Source of the DNA: Pseudomonas sp. PDNC002
GTDB taxonomy: Bacteria; Pseudomonadota; Gammaproteobacteria; Pseudomonadales; Pseudomonadaceae
DNA length: 64,000 bases
Reading direction: 5' to 3'
Assembly: GCF_016919445.1 (NCBI RefSeq)
Contig: NZ_CP070356.1
Coordinates: 1,619,501-1,683,500, forward strand
The position numbers and the translations under genes are program-made. Shown piece after piece: positions 52,161 to 60,246 of this stretch. The notes under the pieces were generated by a model. The model saw only the letters and a program-made list of their open reading frames with translations, was not told where the DNA came from and searched no databases. The number at the start of each line of letters is the position of its first letter. The first letter of the stretch is position 1.

Positions 52161-54380
52161 TCAGAACAGGTCGATCGGGTCCACATCCAGCGACCAGCGC
52201 ACCTGGCGCCCGCTGGGCATGCCTTCGAGCGTCTGCAGCCAGGGGGTGAGAAGACGGTGCAGCGGTGCGCGGGCCGTGCTCATCAGCAGCAGTTGGGCGC
52301 GGTAGCGGCCGGCACGGCGCTCCATGGGAGCCGGCACCGGGCCGAGGAGTTCCACCTCGTGTCCCAGCGCTGCCTGCAGGCGCTCGGCTTCGGCGCAGGC
52401 TTCGTCGAGGAAACCTTCGGCCTGCCCGGGCTTGTGCGCTTCGGCGCGCAGCAGTGCCAGGTGCGCGAATGGCGGCAGGCCAGCGGCGCGGCGTTCGGTG
52501 AGGGCCTGCTCGGCGAAGGCGAAGTAACCCTGCTCGGTGAGTTGCACCAGCAGCGGGTGGTCGGCCAGGTGCGTCTGGATCAACACGCGGCCCGGCTCCT
52601 CGGCGCGCCCGGCGCGCCCGGCGACCTGGACGATCTGCTGGGCCATGCGTTCGCTGGCGCGGAAGTCGGCGGAGAACAGCCCGCCATCGGCATCGAGGAT
52701 CGCCACCAGGGTGACGCGCGGGAAGTGGTGCCCCTTGGCGAGCATCTGGGTGCCGACCAGGATGCACGGCTCGCCCTTGTTGATCGTAGCGAACAGGTCG
52801 CGCATGGCGTGCTTGCGCGAGGTACTGTCGCGGTCGATGCGCAGCACCGGGTAATCCGGGAAGAGGATGCGCAGGCGCTCTTCGGCGCGCTCGGTGCCGG
52901 CGCCGACCGGGCGGAGGTCGACGGTGCCGCATTTCGGGCAGTTGCGCGGAGGTCGCTCGCGGTGATCGCAGTGGTGGCAGCGCAGCTCGCCGCTGCCCTG
53001 GTGCACGGTCATCCGCGCGTCGCAGCGCGGGCACTGGCTGATCCAGCCGCAGTCGTGGCACAGCAGGGTCGGGGCGAAGCCACGACGGTTCAGGTAGACC
53101 AGCACCTGCTGGCCGGCGGCCAGGGTTTCCTTGATCGAGCGCTGCAACGGCATGGAGATGCCCGAATCCAGCGGCAGGCTCTTCACATCCAGGCGATGGA
53201 ACTTCGGCTGGTGCGCGCCGCCAGCGCGCTGGGTCAGGCGCAGCAGGCCGTAGCGGCCGCTCTGGGCGTTGTGCAGGCTTTCCAGCGCCGGTGTCGCCGA
53301 ACCGAGCAGGATCGGCACGTTCTCCAGGCGCGCGCGCACCATGGCCAGATCGCGGGCGTGGTAGCGCAGGCCTTCCTGCTGTTTATAGGAAGCGTCGTGT
53401 TCCTCGTCGATGATGATCAGCCCCGGATTCTTCAGCGGGGTGAACAGCGCCGAACGGGTGCCGATGACGATGTCCGCCTCGCCGTCGCGGGCGGCGAGCC
53501 AGGCGTCGAGGCGCTCGCGGTCGGTCAGCGCCGAGTGCAGCAGGGCGATGCGCGCGTTGAAGCGGCGCTCGAAGCGGCTCAGCGTCTGCGGGCCGAGGTT
53601 GATCTCGGGGATTAGCACCAGCGCTTGCTTGCCGGCTTCCAGGGTCTCGCGGATCAGCTGCAGGTAGACCTCGGTCTTGCCGCTGCCAGTGACGCCGGCC
53701 AGGAGGAAACTGTGGAAGCTGCCGAGGCCGGCGCGCACGGATTCGAAGGCGGCGCGCTGCTCGGTGTTCAGCGGCAACTCGGCTTGCGCCAGCCAGGGGC
53801 CATGGTGCGGCGCCACGCTGTGGACGCGGACTTCCAGCGAGACCAGCCCCTTTTCCTGCAGCAGGTCGAGGCTGTCCTTGTTGATCTGCAGTTGGCTGAG
53901 CAGTTCGTGGGCGACGCCGTGGGGGTGCTGCTTGAGGATCTTCAGCGTCTCGCGCTGGCGCGGCGCACGGGCCAGGCGCGGGTCTTCCTCGCGGGCGCCG
54001 GGTTCGGCGTGCCAGAAGCGCTGCTGGCGCGCTTCGGCGGGATCGCCCTGGCGCAGCAGGTTGGGCAGCGCCCAGGAAAAGGTGTCACCCAGGCTGTGCT
54101 GGTAGTACTGCGCCGTCCAGCGGCACAGCTCCAGCAGATGCGACGGCATCGGCGGTTCGCGGTCGAGTACGGCCAGTGCCGGGCGCAGCTTGTCCGCCGG
54201 CACGTCGGAAGTTTCCACCTTGTCCACCAGCACGCCGACCATCTCGCGGCGGCCGAACGGCACGCGCAGGCGCACGCCCGGCTGCAGGCGCGACACGTCC
54301 ACCCCTCGTGGAGGCAGGTAGTCGAACAGGCGACGCAGCGGCGAGGGCAGGGCGAGACGCAGGATGGAGGGTGAGGGCAC
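52161..54380 (-). CDS. priA: PriA, primosomal replication restart helicase
   Basis: PriA is a 3'-5' DNA helicase that restarts stalled forks. It is 739 aa from GTG 54380 (MPSPSILRLALPSPLRRLFD), the family length; an ATG at 54422 would add 14 residues. Visible are the 3'-DNA-binding domain, Walker A (LLAGVTGSGKTEVYLQLI), the DEEHDASYKQ box, paired zinc-binding cysteines (LLCHDCGWISQCPRC, LRCHHCDHRERPPRNCPKCG) and the helicase motif VAGRAGRAEEPGRVLIQT. It is divergent from rpmE. Confidence 0.96.
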   Translation of the reverse strand: MPSPSILRLALPSPLRRLFDYLPPRGVDVSRLQPGVRLRVPFGRREMVGVLVDKVETSDVPADKLRPALAVLDREPPMPSHLLELCRWTAQYYQHSLGDTFSWALPNLLRQGDPAEARQQRFWHAEPGAREEDPRLARAPRQRETLKILKQHPHGVAHELLSQLQINKDSLDLLQEKGLVSLEVRVHSVAPHHGPWLAQAELPLNTEQRAAFESVRAGLGSFHSFLLAGVTGSGKTEVYLQLIRETLEAGKQALVLIPEINLGPQTLSRFERRFNARIALLHSALTDRERLDAWLAARDGEADIVIGTRSALFTPLKNPGLIIIDEEHDASYKQQEGLRYHARDLAMVRARLENVPILLGSATPALESLHNAQSGRYGLLRLTQRAGGAHQPKFHRLDVKSLPLDSGISMPLQRSIKETLAAGQQVLVYLNRRGFAPTLLCHDCGWISQCPRCDARMTVHQGSGELRCHHCDHRERPPRNCPKCGTVDLRPVGAGTERAEERLRILFPDYPVLRIDRDSTSRKHAMRDLFATINKGEPCILVGTQMLAKGHHFPRVTLVAILDADGGLFSADFRASERMAQQIVQVAGRAGRAEEPGRVLIQTHLADHPLLVQLTEQGYFAFAEQALTERRAAGLPPFAHLALLRAEAHKPGQAEGFLDEACAEAERLQAALGHEVELLGPVPAPMERRAGRYRAQLLLMSTARAPLHRLLTPWLQTLEGMPSGRQVRWSLDVDPIDLF

Positions 54381-54452
54381 GCGACGGATTCCGGGGCGGC
54401 GGGGAGCGTGGGATGGTAGCATGGGCGATGCGACGGTCGGTCATGCCTGATC

Positions 54453-54480
54453 TTGCGTTGAAAATGTTCTCTGGTATGAT
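54453..54480 (+). promoter_or_regulatory. Probable sigma-70 promoter of rpmE
   Basis: TTGCGT (54453-54458) and TATGAT (54475-54480) are 16 bases apart, about 115 bases upstream of rpmE in the priA-rpmE divergent region. Confidence 0.6.
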
Positions 54481-54596
54481 CCACGCCCTTAATTTGCGTG
54501 CGGTGCCCGGTAAAAGATCCCGCCCGCGGTCCTTGATGGCCGTGGCTCGGCTTCTGCCAGAGACTGGGTGGCGGCACACCACCAGAGGAAGAGACC

Positions 54597-54812
54597 ATGA
54601 AACCGGAAATCCATCCCGCGTACGAAGACATCGAAGCTACCTGCAGCTGTGGCAACGTGATCAAAACCCGTTCCACCCTGTGCAAGGGCATTCACCTGGA
54701 CGTCTGCTCCGAGTGCCACCCCTTCTACACCGGTAAGCAGAAAGTTCTGGACACCGGCGGCCGTATCGACCGCTTCAACCAGCGCTTCGCCATGTTCGGC
54801 GGCAAGAAGTAA
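54597..54812 (+). CDS. rpmE: RpmE, 50S ribosomal protein L31 (zinc form)
   Basis: This is the 71 aa ribosomal protein bL31. It carries four cysteines (CSCGN, DVCSEC), so it is the zinc-binding (C+) version, which in many bacteria is swapped for a C- paralogue under zinc starvation. It has a good RBS (AGAGGAAGAG). A terminator-like hairpin lies 47 bases after its stop, inside the next gene. Confidence 0.97.
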   Translation: MKPEIHPAYEDIEATCSCGNVIKTRSTLCKGIHLDVCSECHPFYTGKQKVLDTGGRIDRFNQRFAMFGGKK

Positions 54813-54837
54813 GATCGATTTCCGGGAAAGGCCCCTT

Positions 54838-55641
54838 ATGGTTTTTCACGGTATCTCGAAAAAGGCGTCCCTCGTGGGCGCCTTTTTTATGGCTGTCTGC
54901 TTTGCGGCAGACGTGTCGGCGGCTGCCTGTCCGAAGCCCTCATCGCCCGAAGTCGTGCGTGTTGTGCGGGTGGTGGACGGTGACACGCTCAAGCTGGCCG
55001 ATGGCCGCAGCGTCCGCCTGATCGGCGTGAACGCCCCGGAACTGGCTCACCATGGCCGCTCCGAAGAGCCCTTCGCCGTTGCCGCCCAGCGCCGCCTGCA
55101 GGAACTGGTCGCCGCCAATGACGGCGAGGTCGGCCTGATTACCGGCCAGCAGGGCAAGGACAAGTACGGCCGTACCCTGGCGCACGCCTATGACTCCCGC
55201 GGCAACAACCTCGAATCCCGCCTGCTCGCCGAGGGCCTGGGCTACCTTGTAGCTATCGCCCCCAACACCGATCTTGTTGCCTGCCAGCAGGCCGCCGAGC
55301 GTGAAGCCCGTAGCGCCAAGCTGGGGCTGTGGAAGCGCGCCCCGGTGCAGACAGCGGAACAGGTTCACGAAAGCGGTTTTGCGGTGGTGCGTGGCCGGGT
55401 CGAGCAGGTACAACGCAATCGCGGCGGCCTGTGGATCGATCTTGATGGCCCGCTGGTACTGCGGATCGAAGCCAGGCTCGTGAAGCAGTTCGACGATGCA
55501 ACCCTGCGCGACCTGAAGGGTCGACAGGTAGAGGCGCGCGGCTGGGTCATCGACCGCTCCGCGCGCGGTGGCGTGAAACCCGGACAGGCGCGCTGGATGC
55601 TGCCTGTGACCGACCCGGCGATGATGGAGGTATTGCCATGA
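54838..55641 (+). CDS. Secreted staphylococcal-nuclease-like (SNase) protein
   Basis: This 267 aa protein has a signal peptide (MVFHGISKKASLVGAFFMAV, cleavage near VSAA-ACP), then an SNase (TNase) domain: VVRVVDGDTLKLADGRSVRL, GVNAPEL, GKDKYGRTLAHAYD, RLLAEGLGYLV, AKLGLWKR. The catalytic Asp/Arg/Glu equivalents are spread across these. A C-terminal OB-like part follows. The ATG at 54838 follows GGGAAAGG. An ATG at 54889 would remove the basic signal-peptide start. The coding sequence contains a terminator hairpin at 54859-54888. Its stop overlaps the next gene's start. Confidence 0.88.
   Translation: MVFHGISKKASLVGAFFMAVCFAADVSAAACPKPSSPEVVRVVRVVDGDTLKLADGRSVRLIGVNAPELAHHGRSEEPFAVAAQRRLQELVAANDGEVGLITGQQGKDKYGRTLAHAYDSRGNNLESRLLAEGLGYLVAIAPNTDLVACQQAAEREARSAKLGLWKRAPVQTAEQVHESGFAVVRGRVEQVQRNRGGLWIDLDGPLVLRIEARLVKQFDDATLRDLKGRQVEARGWVIDRSARGGVKPGQARWMLPVTDPAMMEVLP
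54859..54888 (+). terminator. Intrinsic terminator embedded in the nuclease signal-peptide codons
   Basis: AAAAAGGCGTCC-CTCGT-GGGCGCCTTTTTT forms a 7-bp GC-rich stem (one G-T pair) extended by five A-T pairs and ends in six Ts. It is the only strong hairpin after rpmE and lies 21 bases into the nuclease gene. Confidence 0.82.
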
Positions 55642-57089
55642 GCGTGCGCTCGTTCGGAATCCTGGCCCTGTTGGCGCTGCTGAGCGTCCTCGGCGGCTGC
55701 GCCACCAACCCGGCCACCGGCAAGTCTGACTTCGTGATGATGAGCGAGCAGAGCGAGCTGGAAATGGGCCAGAAGTACAGCCAGGAAATCGCCAAGCAGT
55801 ACCCGCGCTACGAGGACGAGAAGCTCCAGGCCTATGTCCAGCAGGTCGGCGAGCGGGTCGCCCGCGCCGGCGACCGGCCGCAGCTGCAGTATCACTTCAC
55901 GGTCATCGACACGCCCGACATCAACGCCTTCGCCCTGCCCGGCGGCTACATCTATATCCACCGTGGGCTGATGGCGTATCTGGGCTCGGAGGCGGAACTG
56001 GCCGCCGTGCTCGGCCACGAGGTCGGCCACGTTACCGCGCGGCATAGCGTCAAGCAGCAAAGCCAGTCCAGCGCCTGGAACATCCTCGGCCAGGCCGTGG
56101 CCATCGGTACCGGCGTCGGTGCCGCCGCCGATCTCACCAACGTGCTCGGCACCGCCTTCGTGCGCGGCTACGGCCGCGACATGGAGCTGGAGGCCGACGG
56201 CCTGGGCGCCAAGTACCTGGCTCGCGCCGGCTACGACCCCACCGCCATGATCCAGGTGGTGCGGGTGCTGAAGAACCAGGAAGACTTCGCCCGCGACGAG
56301 GCCGCGCGCAAGGGCCAGACTGCCCAGCCGGTCGGCTACCACGGCCTGTTCGATACCCACCCGGACAACGACCAGCGCCTCAAGCAGGTCCTCGGCCCGG
56401 CCCAGGCACTGGCCGGTAGCGGCCAGCGCGAAGTGGCCGCCGAGCGTTACCTGAAGGCCATCGACGGCATGCCCTTCGGCGACTCCGCCGCCAGCGGCGT
56501 GCGTCGCGGGCAGAGCTTCTACCACTCGGAGCTGGACTTCACCCTGACCTATCCGGCGGGCTGGGGCATCCTCAACCAGCCGACCGCCCTGGTGGGCTAC
56601 ACCGGCGACCAGCAGGCCTACATAGGGATGAAGCTGGTGCCGCGCGACGGCCAGCTGACCCCGGCGGAGTACCTGCGCAAGGGCGCTGGCGGGCGCCTGG
56701 CGGACGAGCAGAGCTTCCAGCAGAACGGTCTGGATGTCGCCACCGGCGTGGTGCCAGGCAACCCGGCGCGCCGCGCGGCGGTGATCTACCAGAAGGACCG
56801 CGCGTTCCTGTTTATCGGTGTGGTCAAAGGTCGCGCCTCGCTGGAAAGCGTCGATGATCAGTTCATGCAGGTTATCCGCAGCTTCCGGCCGATGCGCGCG
56901 GACGAACAGAAATTCGCACAACCGCGCCGGATCGCCGTCGTTCAGGTCAAATCCGGGCAGACTGTCGAGCAGTTCGCGAAGGCTGAATCCGGTCCGGAAA
57001 CTGACTCGATAAATCGTATACGTTTATTGAATGACTTGTATCCAACTGGCCAGCCAAAACCGGGCGATTGGCTGAAAGTCGTACGCTAG
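55638..57089 (+). CDS. M48-family zinc metallopeptidase lipoprotein
   Basis: This is a 483 aa predicted outer-membrane or periplasmic lipoprotein (ILALLALLSVLGGC, Cys21). The M48 domain has the zinc motif HEVGH (His127, His131) and the downstream ELEADGLGAKYLARAGYDP with the third ligand. The second half (residues about 300-483) includes a modified hydrophobic domain and a LysM-like end (VKSGQTVEQFAKAESG ... GDWLKVVR). It resembles the BepA/YfgC group that assists outer-membrane protein assembly; the role here is inferred. ATGA overlap with the nuclease gene indicates cotranscription. Confidence 0.9.
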   Translation: MSVRSFGILALLALLSVLGGCATNPATGKSDFVMMSEQSELEMGQKYSQEIAKQYPRYEDEKLQAYVQQVGERVARAGDRPQLQYHFTVIDTPDINAFALPGGYIYIHRGLMAYLGSEAELAAVLGHEVGHVTARHSVKQQSQSSAWNILGQAVAIGTGVGAAADLTNVLGTAFVRGYGRDMELEADGLGAKYLARAGYDPTAMIQVVRVLKNQEDFARDEAARKGQTAQPVGYHGLFDTHPDNDQRLKQVLGPAQALAGSGQREVAAERYLKAIDGMPFGDSAASGVRRGQSFYHSELDFTLTYPAGWGILNQPTALVGYTGDQQAYIGMKLVPRDGQLTPAEYLRKGAGGRLADEQSFQQNGLDVATGVVPGNPARRAAVIYQKDRAFLFIGVVKGRASLESVDDQFMQVIRSFRPMRADEQKFAQPRRIAVVQVKSGQTVEQFAKAESGPETDSINRIRLLNDLYPTGQPKPGDWLKVVR

Positions 57090-57192
57090 AGGTCTTGACA
57101 GCAGGGGCTTGGGCTACCTTGGCAGGTGCGGGGTTTGTGCGTATGCTCGGGCCCCCGTCTGTCCAACAAGCAACAAAAGCGGAAGTGCCCAA

Positions 57193-58461
57193 ATGTCTGA
57201 TCTCAAGACCGCTGCCCTCGAATATCACGCCCAACCCCGCCCCGGTAAACTGAGCGTCGAGCTGACCAAGCCGACCGTCACCGCCCGCGACCTGTCGCTG
57301 GCGTACAGCCCGGGTGTCGCCGAGCCGGTGCGCGAAATCGCGCGTGATCCGGAACTGGCCTTCAAGTACACCGGCAAGGGCAACCTGGTCGCGGTCATTT
57401 CCGACGGCACCGCCATTCTCGGCCTGGGCAACCTCGGCCCGCTGGCCTCCAAGCCGGTGATGGAAGGCAAGGGCGTTCTGTTCAAGCGCTTCGCCGGTGT
57501 CGACGTGTTCGACATCGAAGTCGACGCCGAGAGCCCGCAGGCCTTCATCGATACCGTCAAGCGCATCTCCATCACCTTCGGCGGCATCAACCTGGAAGAC
57601 ATCAAGGCACCCGAGTGCTTCGAGATCGAGCGTGCGCTGATCGAACAGTGCGACATCCCGGTGTTCCACGATGACCAGCACGGCACCGCCATCGTGACCG
57701 CCGCCGGCATGCTCAACGCCCTGGAAATCGCCGGCAAGAAGCTGGAAACCGCGAAGATCGTCTGCCTCGGCGCCGGCGCTGCCGCCATCTCCTGCATGAA
57801 GCTGCTGGTGAGCATGGGTGGCAAGGTCGAGAACATCTACATGATCGACCGCCAGGGTGTGATCCACGCTGGCCGCAACGACCTGAACCAGTACAAGGCG
57901 GTGTTCGCCACCGAGACCGACAAGCGCACCCTGGCTGATGCCCTGGAAGGCGCCGACGTGTTCGTCGGCCTGTCCGGTGCCAACCTGCTGAGCGCCGAAG
58001 ACCTTCAGCGCATGGCGCCGAACCCGATCGTCTTCGCTTGCTCCAACCCGGACCCGGAAATCAAGCCGGAACTGGCCCACGCCACCCGCAATGACGTGAT
58101 CATGGCCACCGGCCGTTCGGACTATCCGAACCAGGTGAACAACGTGCTCGGCTTCCCATTCATCTTCCGCGGTGCCCTGGACGTTCGCGCCACCCGCATC
58201 AACGAAGAAATGAAGATCGCCGCCGCCCTGGCCCTGCGTGATCTGGCCAAGCTGCCGGTACCCAAGGACGTGTGCGACGCCTACGGCGTGACCGCGCTGG
58301 AATTCGGCCGCGAGTACATCATTCCGAAGCCGATGGACAAGCGCCTGATCACCGTCGTTTCCGACGCCGTGGCCAAGGCCGCCATCGAGACCGGCGTGGC
58401 GACCCTGCCGTATCCCAAGCACTACCCGCTGCAGTCGGTGGAAGACGTCTTCAAAGGCTGA
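57193..58461 (+). CDS. maeB: Malic enzyme, short form (NAD(P)-dependent)
   Basis: This enzyme decarboxylates malate to pyruvate with reduction of NAD(P). It is 422 aa, the short form without the phosphotransacetylase domain found in long MaeB. It starts [20 protein letters not shown], with the malic-enzyme N-terminal segment ([15 protein letters not shown]), [18 protein letters not shown] metal motif ([15 protein letters not shown]) and Rossmann motif ([20 protein letters not shown]). Cofactor preference is not certain from the sequence. ATG 57193 follows GCGGAAG. A terminator follows. Confidence 0.93.
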   Translation: MSDLKTAALEYHAQPRPGKLSVELTKPTVTARDLSLAYSPGVAEPVREIARDPELAFKYTGKGNLVAVISDGTAILGLGNLGPLASKPVMEGKGVLFKRFAGVDVFDIEVDAESPQAFIDTVKRISITFGGINLEDIKAPECFEIERALIEQCDIPVFHDDQHGTAIVTAAGMLNALEIAGKKLETAKIVCLGAGAAAISCMKLLVSMGGKVENIYMIDRQGVIHAGRNDLNQYKAVFATETDKRTLADALEGADVFVGLSGANLLSAEDLQRMAPNPIVFACSNPDPEIKPELAHATRNDVIMATGRSDYPNQVNNVLGFPFIFRGALDVRATRINEEMKIAAALALRDLAKLPVPKDVCDAYGVTALEFGREYIIPKPMDKRLITVVSDAVAKAAIETGVATLPYPKHYPLQSVEDVFKG

Positions 58462-58476
58462 TTCCGTCCGACCTGG

Positions 58477-58505
58477 AAAACCCCGCCTCGGCGGGGTTTT
58501 TCTTT
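58477..58505 (+). terminator. Terminator of the malic enzyme gene
   Basis: AAAACCCCGC-CTCG-GCGGGGTTTTTC is a 10-bp stem with a T run, 15 bases after the stop. Confidence 0.93.
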
Positions 58506-58641
58506 TTCCGACGTGCGAAATGTAGAGTTACCGAATAATGACTGAAGGCAGGGGCCTTCAGAATGCACCGGACTATAGTTCCCCGCTCATTCACTGACGC
58601 GCCCGCCGCCCTGGGGAGGGCCAGGCGCACAGGGGGACATC

Positions 58642-59415
58642 ATGAATCGGACTTTGCTGGCAGTCGCCACCCTGGCGGCCAGCGCCGGGCTCATTGGTTG
58701 CGCCGGCGCACCACAAATGAGCTGGGAGCGGGTGGGGGATTCGGCGCAACGCGCCGTGACCAGCGCCGACGTCTGGGCCCCGGTGGCCGGGGCGGCGGTG
58801 ATCGCCGCGGGGAACTGGGATCACAAGTGGCAGAAGTCGGCGAGCAATCACGACTGGTTCTTCGGCGGCGACGCCAACCAGGCTGCCGATCGCATGCTCA
58901 ACCTCGCCACCGGCCTGAGTGTCGTCACCGCCCTGGTGGCGTCGCCCAAGGACGTGGATACCGAGGAGAAGTGGAGTTGGCGCGGGCGCAACCTGACGCT
59001 GCTGGCGGCGGATCGCTACGCGGTGACCGGCTTCGTCGAGGAAGCCAAGGAGTGGTCCGGGCGCGAGCGGCCGGATGGCATTCCCGATGACTCCTTTCCC
59101 TCCAAGCACACGGCGGTCACCGCCGTGCACAACAGCTTCACCCGGCGCAATCTCGACTACATCGACATGAACCCGACCCTGCGCTACACCGCCAAGGCCG
59201 GCCTCTATACGCTCGATGGCCTGACCGCGCTATCGCGGGTCGAAGGTGACAAGCACTACCCAACCGATGTGCTGGTTGGAATGGCGGTGGGTAATTTCTT
59301 CGCCAACTTCACCTACAACCTGTTCCTGGAAGGCCCTGAAAGCCAGCGCTACAACGTCGCCGTTGTCCCCGAAACCGGCGGCGGCATGAGCCTGCGGGCG
59401 GCGATGCTGTTCTGA
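58642..59415 (+). CDS. PAP2-family phosphatase lipoprotein
   Basis: This 257 aa protein has a lipoprotein signal (LAASAGLIGC, Cys20) and the three PAP2 acid-phosphatase motifs: KEWSGRERP (K-x6-RP), SFPSKHTAV (PSGH-type, with Lys in place of Gly) and SRVEGDKHYPTDVL (SR-x5-H-x3-D). Unlike membrane-embedded PAP2 lipid phosphatases it lacks multiple strong membrane helices at the start, so it is probably anchored in the outer membrane facing the periplasm. The substrate (a lipid phosphate or a pyrophosphate) is unknown. It is flanked upstream by the malic enzyme terminator. Confidence 0.85.
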   Translation: MNRTLLAVATLAASAGLIGCAGAPQMSWERVGDSAQRAVTSADVWAPVAGAAVIAAGNWDHKWQKSASNHDWFFGGDANQAADRMLNLATGLSVVTALVASPKDVDTEEKWSWRGRNLTLLAADRYAVTGFVEEAKEWSGRERPDGIPDDSFPSKHTAVTAVHNSFTRRNLDYIDMNPTLRYTAKAGLYTLDGLTALSRVEGDKHYPTDVLVGMAVGNFFANFTYNLFLEGPESQRYNVAVVPETGGGMSLRAAMLF

Positions 59416-59480
59416 GGGTTGGCGCTCCCGTGCCTGGAGCGACTAGTCTTCCCTGTGCCTTCCCACGGACGACGACCGCG

Positions 59481-60215
59481 ATGCCGCTGCGCCTGCTGCT
59501 GTTGCTGATGTGCCTGTGCATTGGTTCCGCGCTGCGCGCCGAGGAAGTGCTGCGTATCGCCGCTGATCGCTGGCCGCCTTACGCCGACCAGGGCTTGCCG
59601 GGCAACGGTGTTGCGGTGGACATGGTGCGAGCGGCACTCAAGCGCGCGGGTTTTGCCAGCGCGTACATCGAGGTGCCGTGGCCGCGGGTGCTGCACGGGG
59701 TGAAGAATGGCGAGTACGACCTGGTGGCGGATGCCTGGTACACGCCGGAACGCGAGGTCTACGGTGAATACTCCGAGCCCTACCTGATCAACCGGGTGCG
59801 TCTGATCAAGCGTCGTGGCTCATCCATCACCTTCACCAGGCTCGCCGATCTCTATCCGTATCGCATCGCCGTGGTGCGCGGCTATAGCTACTCCGCCGAC
59901 TTCAACAACGATCCGCAACTGCAGCGCGTGCCGGTGTTCAGCTTCGTCAATGCGGCGATGATGCTGCAGGTCGGGCGGGTGGACCTCACCCTGGAGGACG
60001 AGATCACCGCCCGGCATCACTTCAACGGCGACCTGGCCGAGGTAAAGGAGCAACTGGAATTCCTGCCCGTGCCGCTGGCGGAGAACGGCCTGCGTATTCT
60101 GGTCAGCCGCCACAACCCCCGTCACGCCGAGATAGTTGCGGCCTTCGACAAGGCGATCCGTGAGATGAAGGCGGATGGCAGCTACGACGCGCTGATGCGC
60201 GAGCACGGCCTGTAG
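59481..60215 (+). CDS. Periplasmic solute-binding protein (family 3)
   Basis: This 244 aa protein has a signal peptide (MPLRLLLLLMCLCIGSALRA) and an SBP-bac-3 fold (VLRIAADRWPPYADQGLPGN, GVAVDMVRAALKRAGF, WPRVLHGVKNGEYDLVADAW, YGEYSEPYLINRVRLI). No transporter genes are adjacent, so it may be an orphan binding protein or a sensor. ATG 59481 is chosen to give the signal peptide; the frame opens at 59430. It is convergent with the FUSC gene across a shared stem-loop. Confidence 0.85.
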   Translation: MPLRLLLLLMCLCIGSALRAEEVLRIAADRWPPYADQGLPGNGVAVDMVRAALKRAGFASAYIEVPWPRVLHGVKNGEYDLVADAWYTPEREVYGEYSEPYLINRVRLIKRRGSSITFTRLADLYPYRIAVVRGYSYSADFNNDPQLQRVPVFSFVNAAMMLQVGRVDLTLEDEITARHHFNGDLAEVKEQLEFLPVPLAENGLRILVSRHNPRHAEIVAAFDKAIREMKADGSYDALMREHGL

Positions 60216-60246
60216 GGCGTACAGCCTCGGACGCTGTACGCCCTAC
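60212..60246. terminator. 14-bp perfect stem-loop shared by two convergent genes
   Basis: GTAGGGCGTACAGC / GCTGTACGCCCTAC with a 7-base loop. The TAG stop of the binding-protein gene (60213-60215) and the TAG stop of the FUSC gene (60243-60245, minus) both lie in the stem. There is no T run on either strand. Confidence 0.7.
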
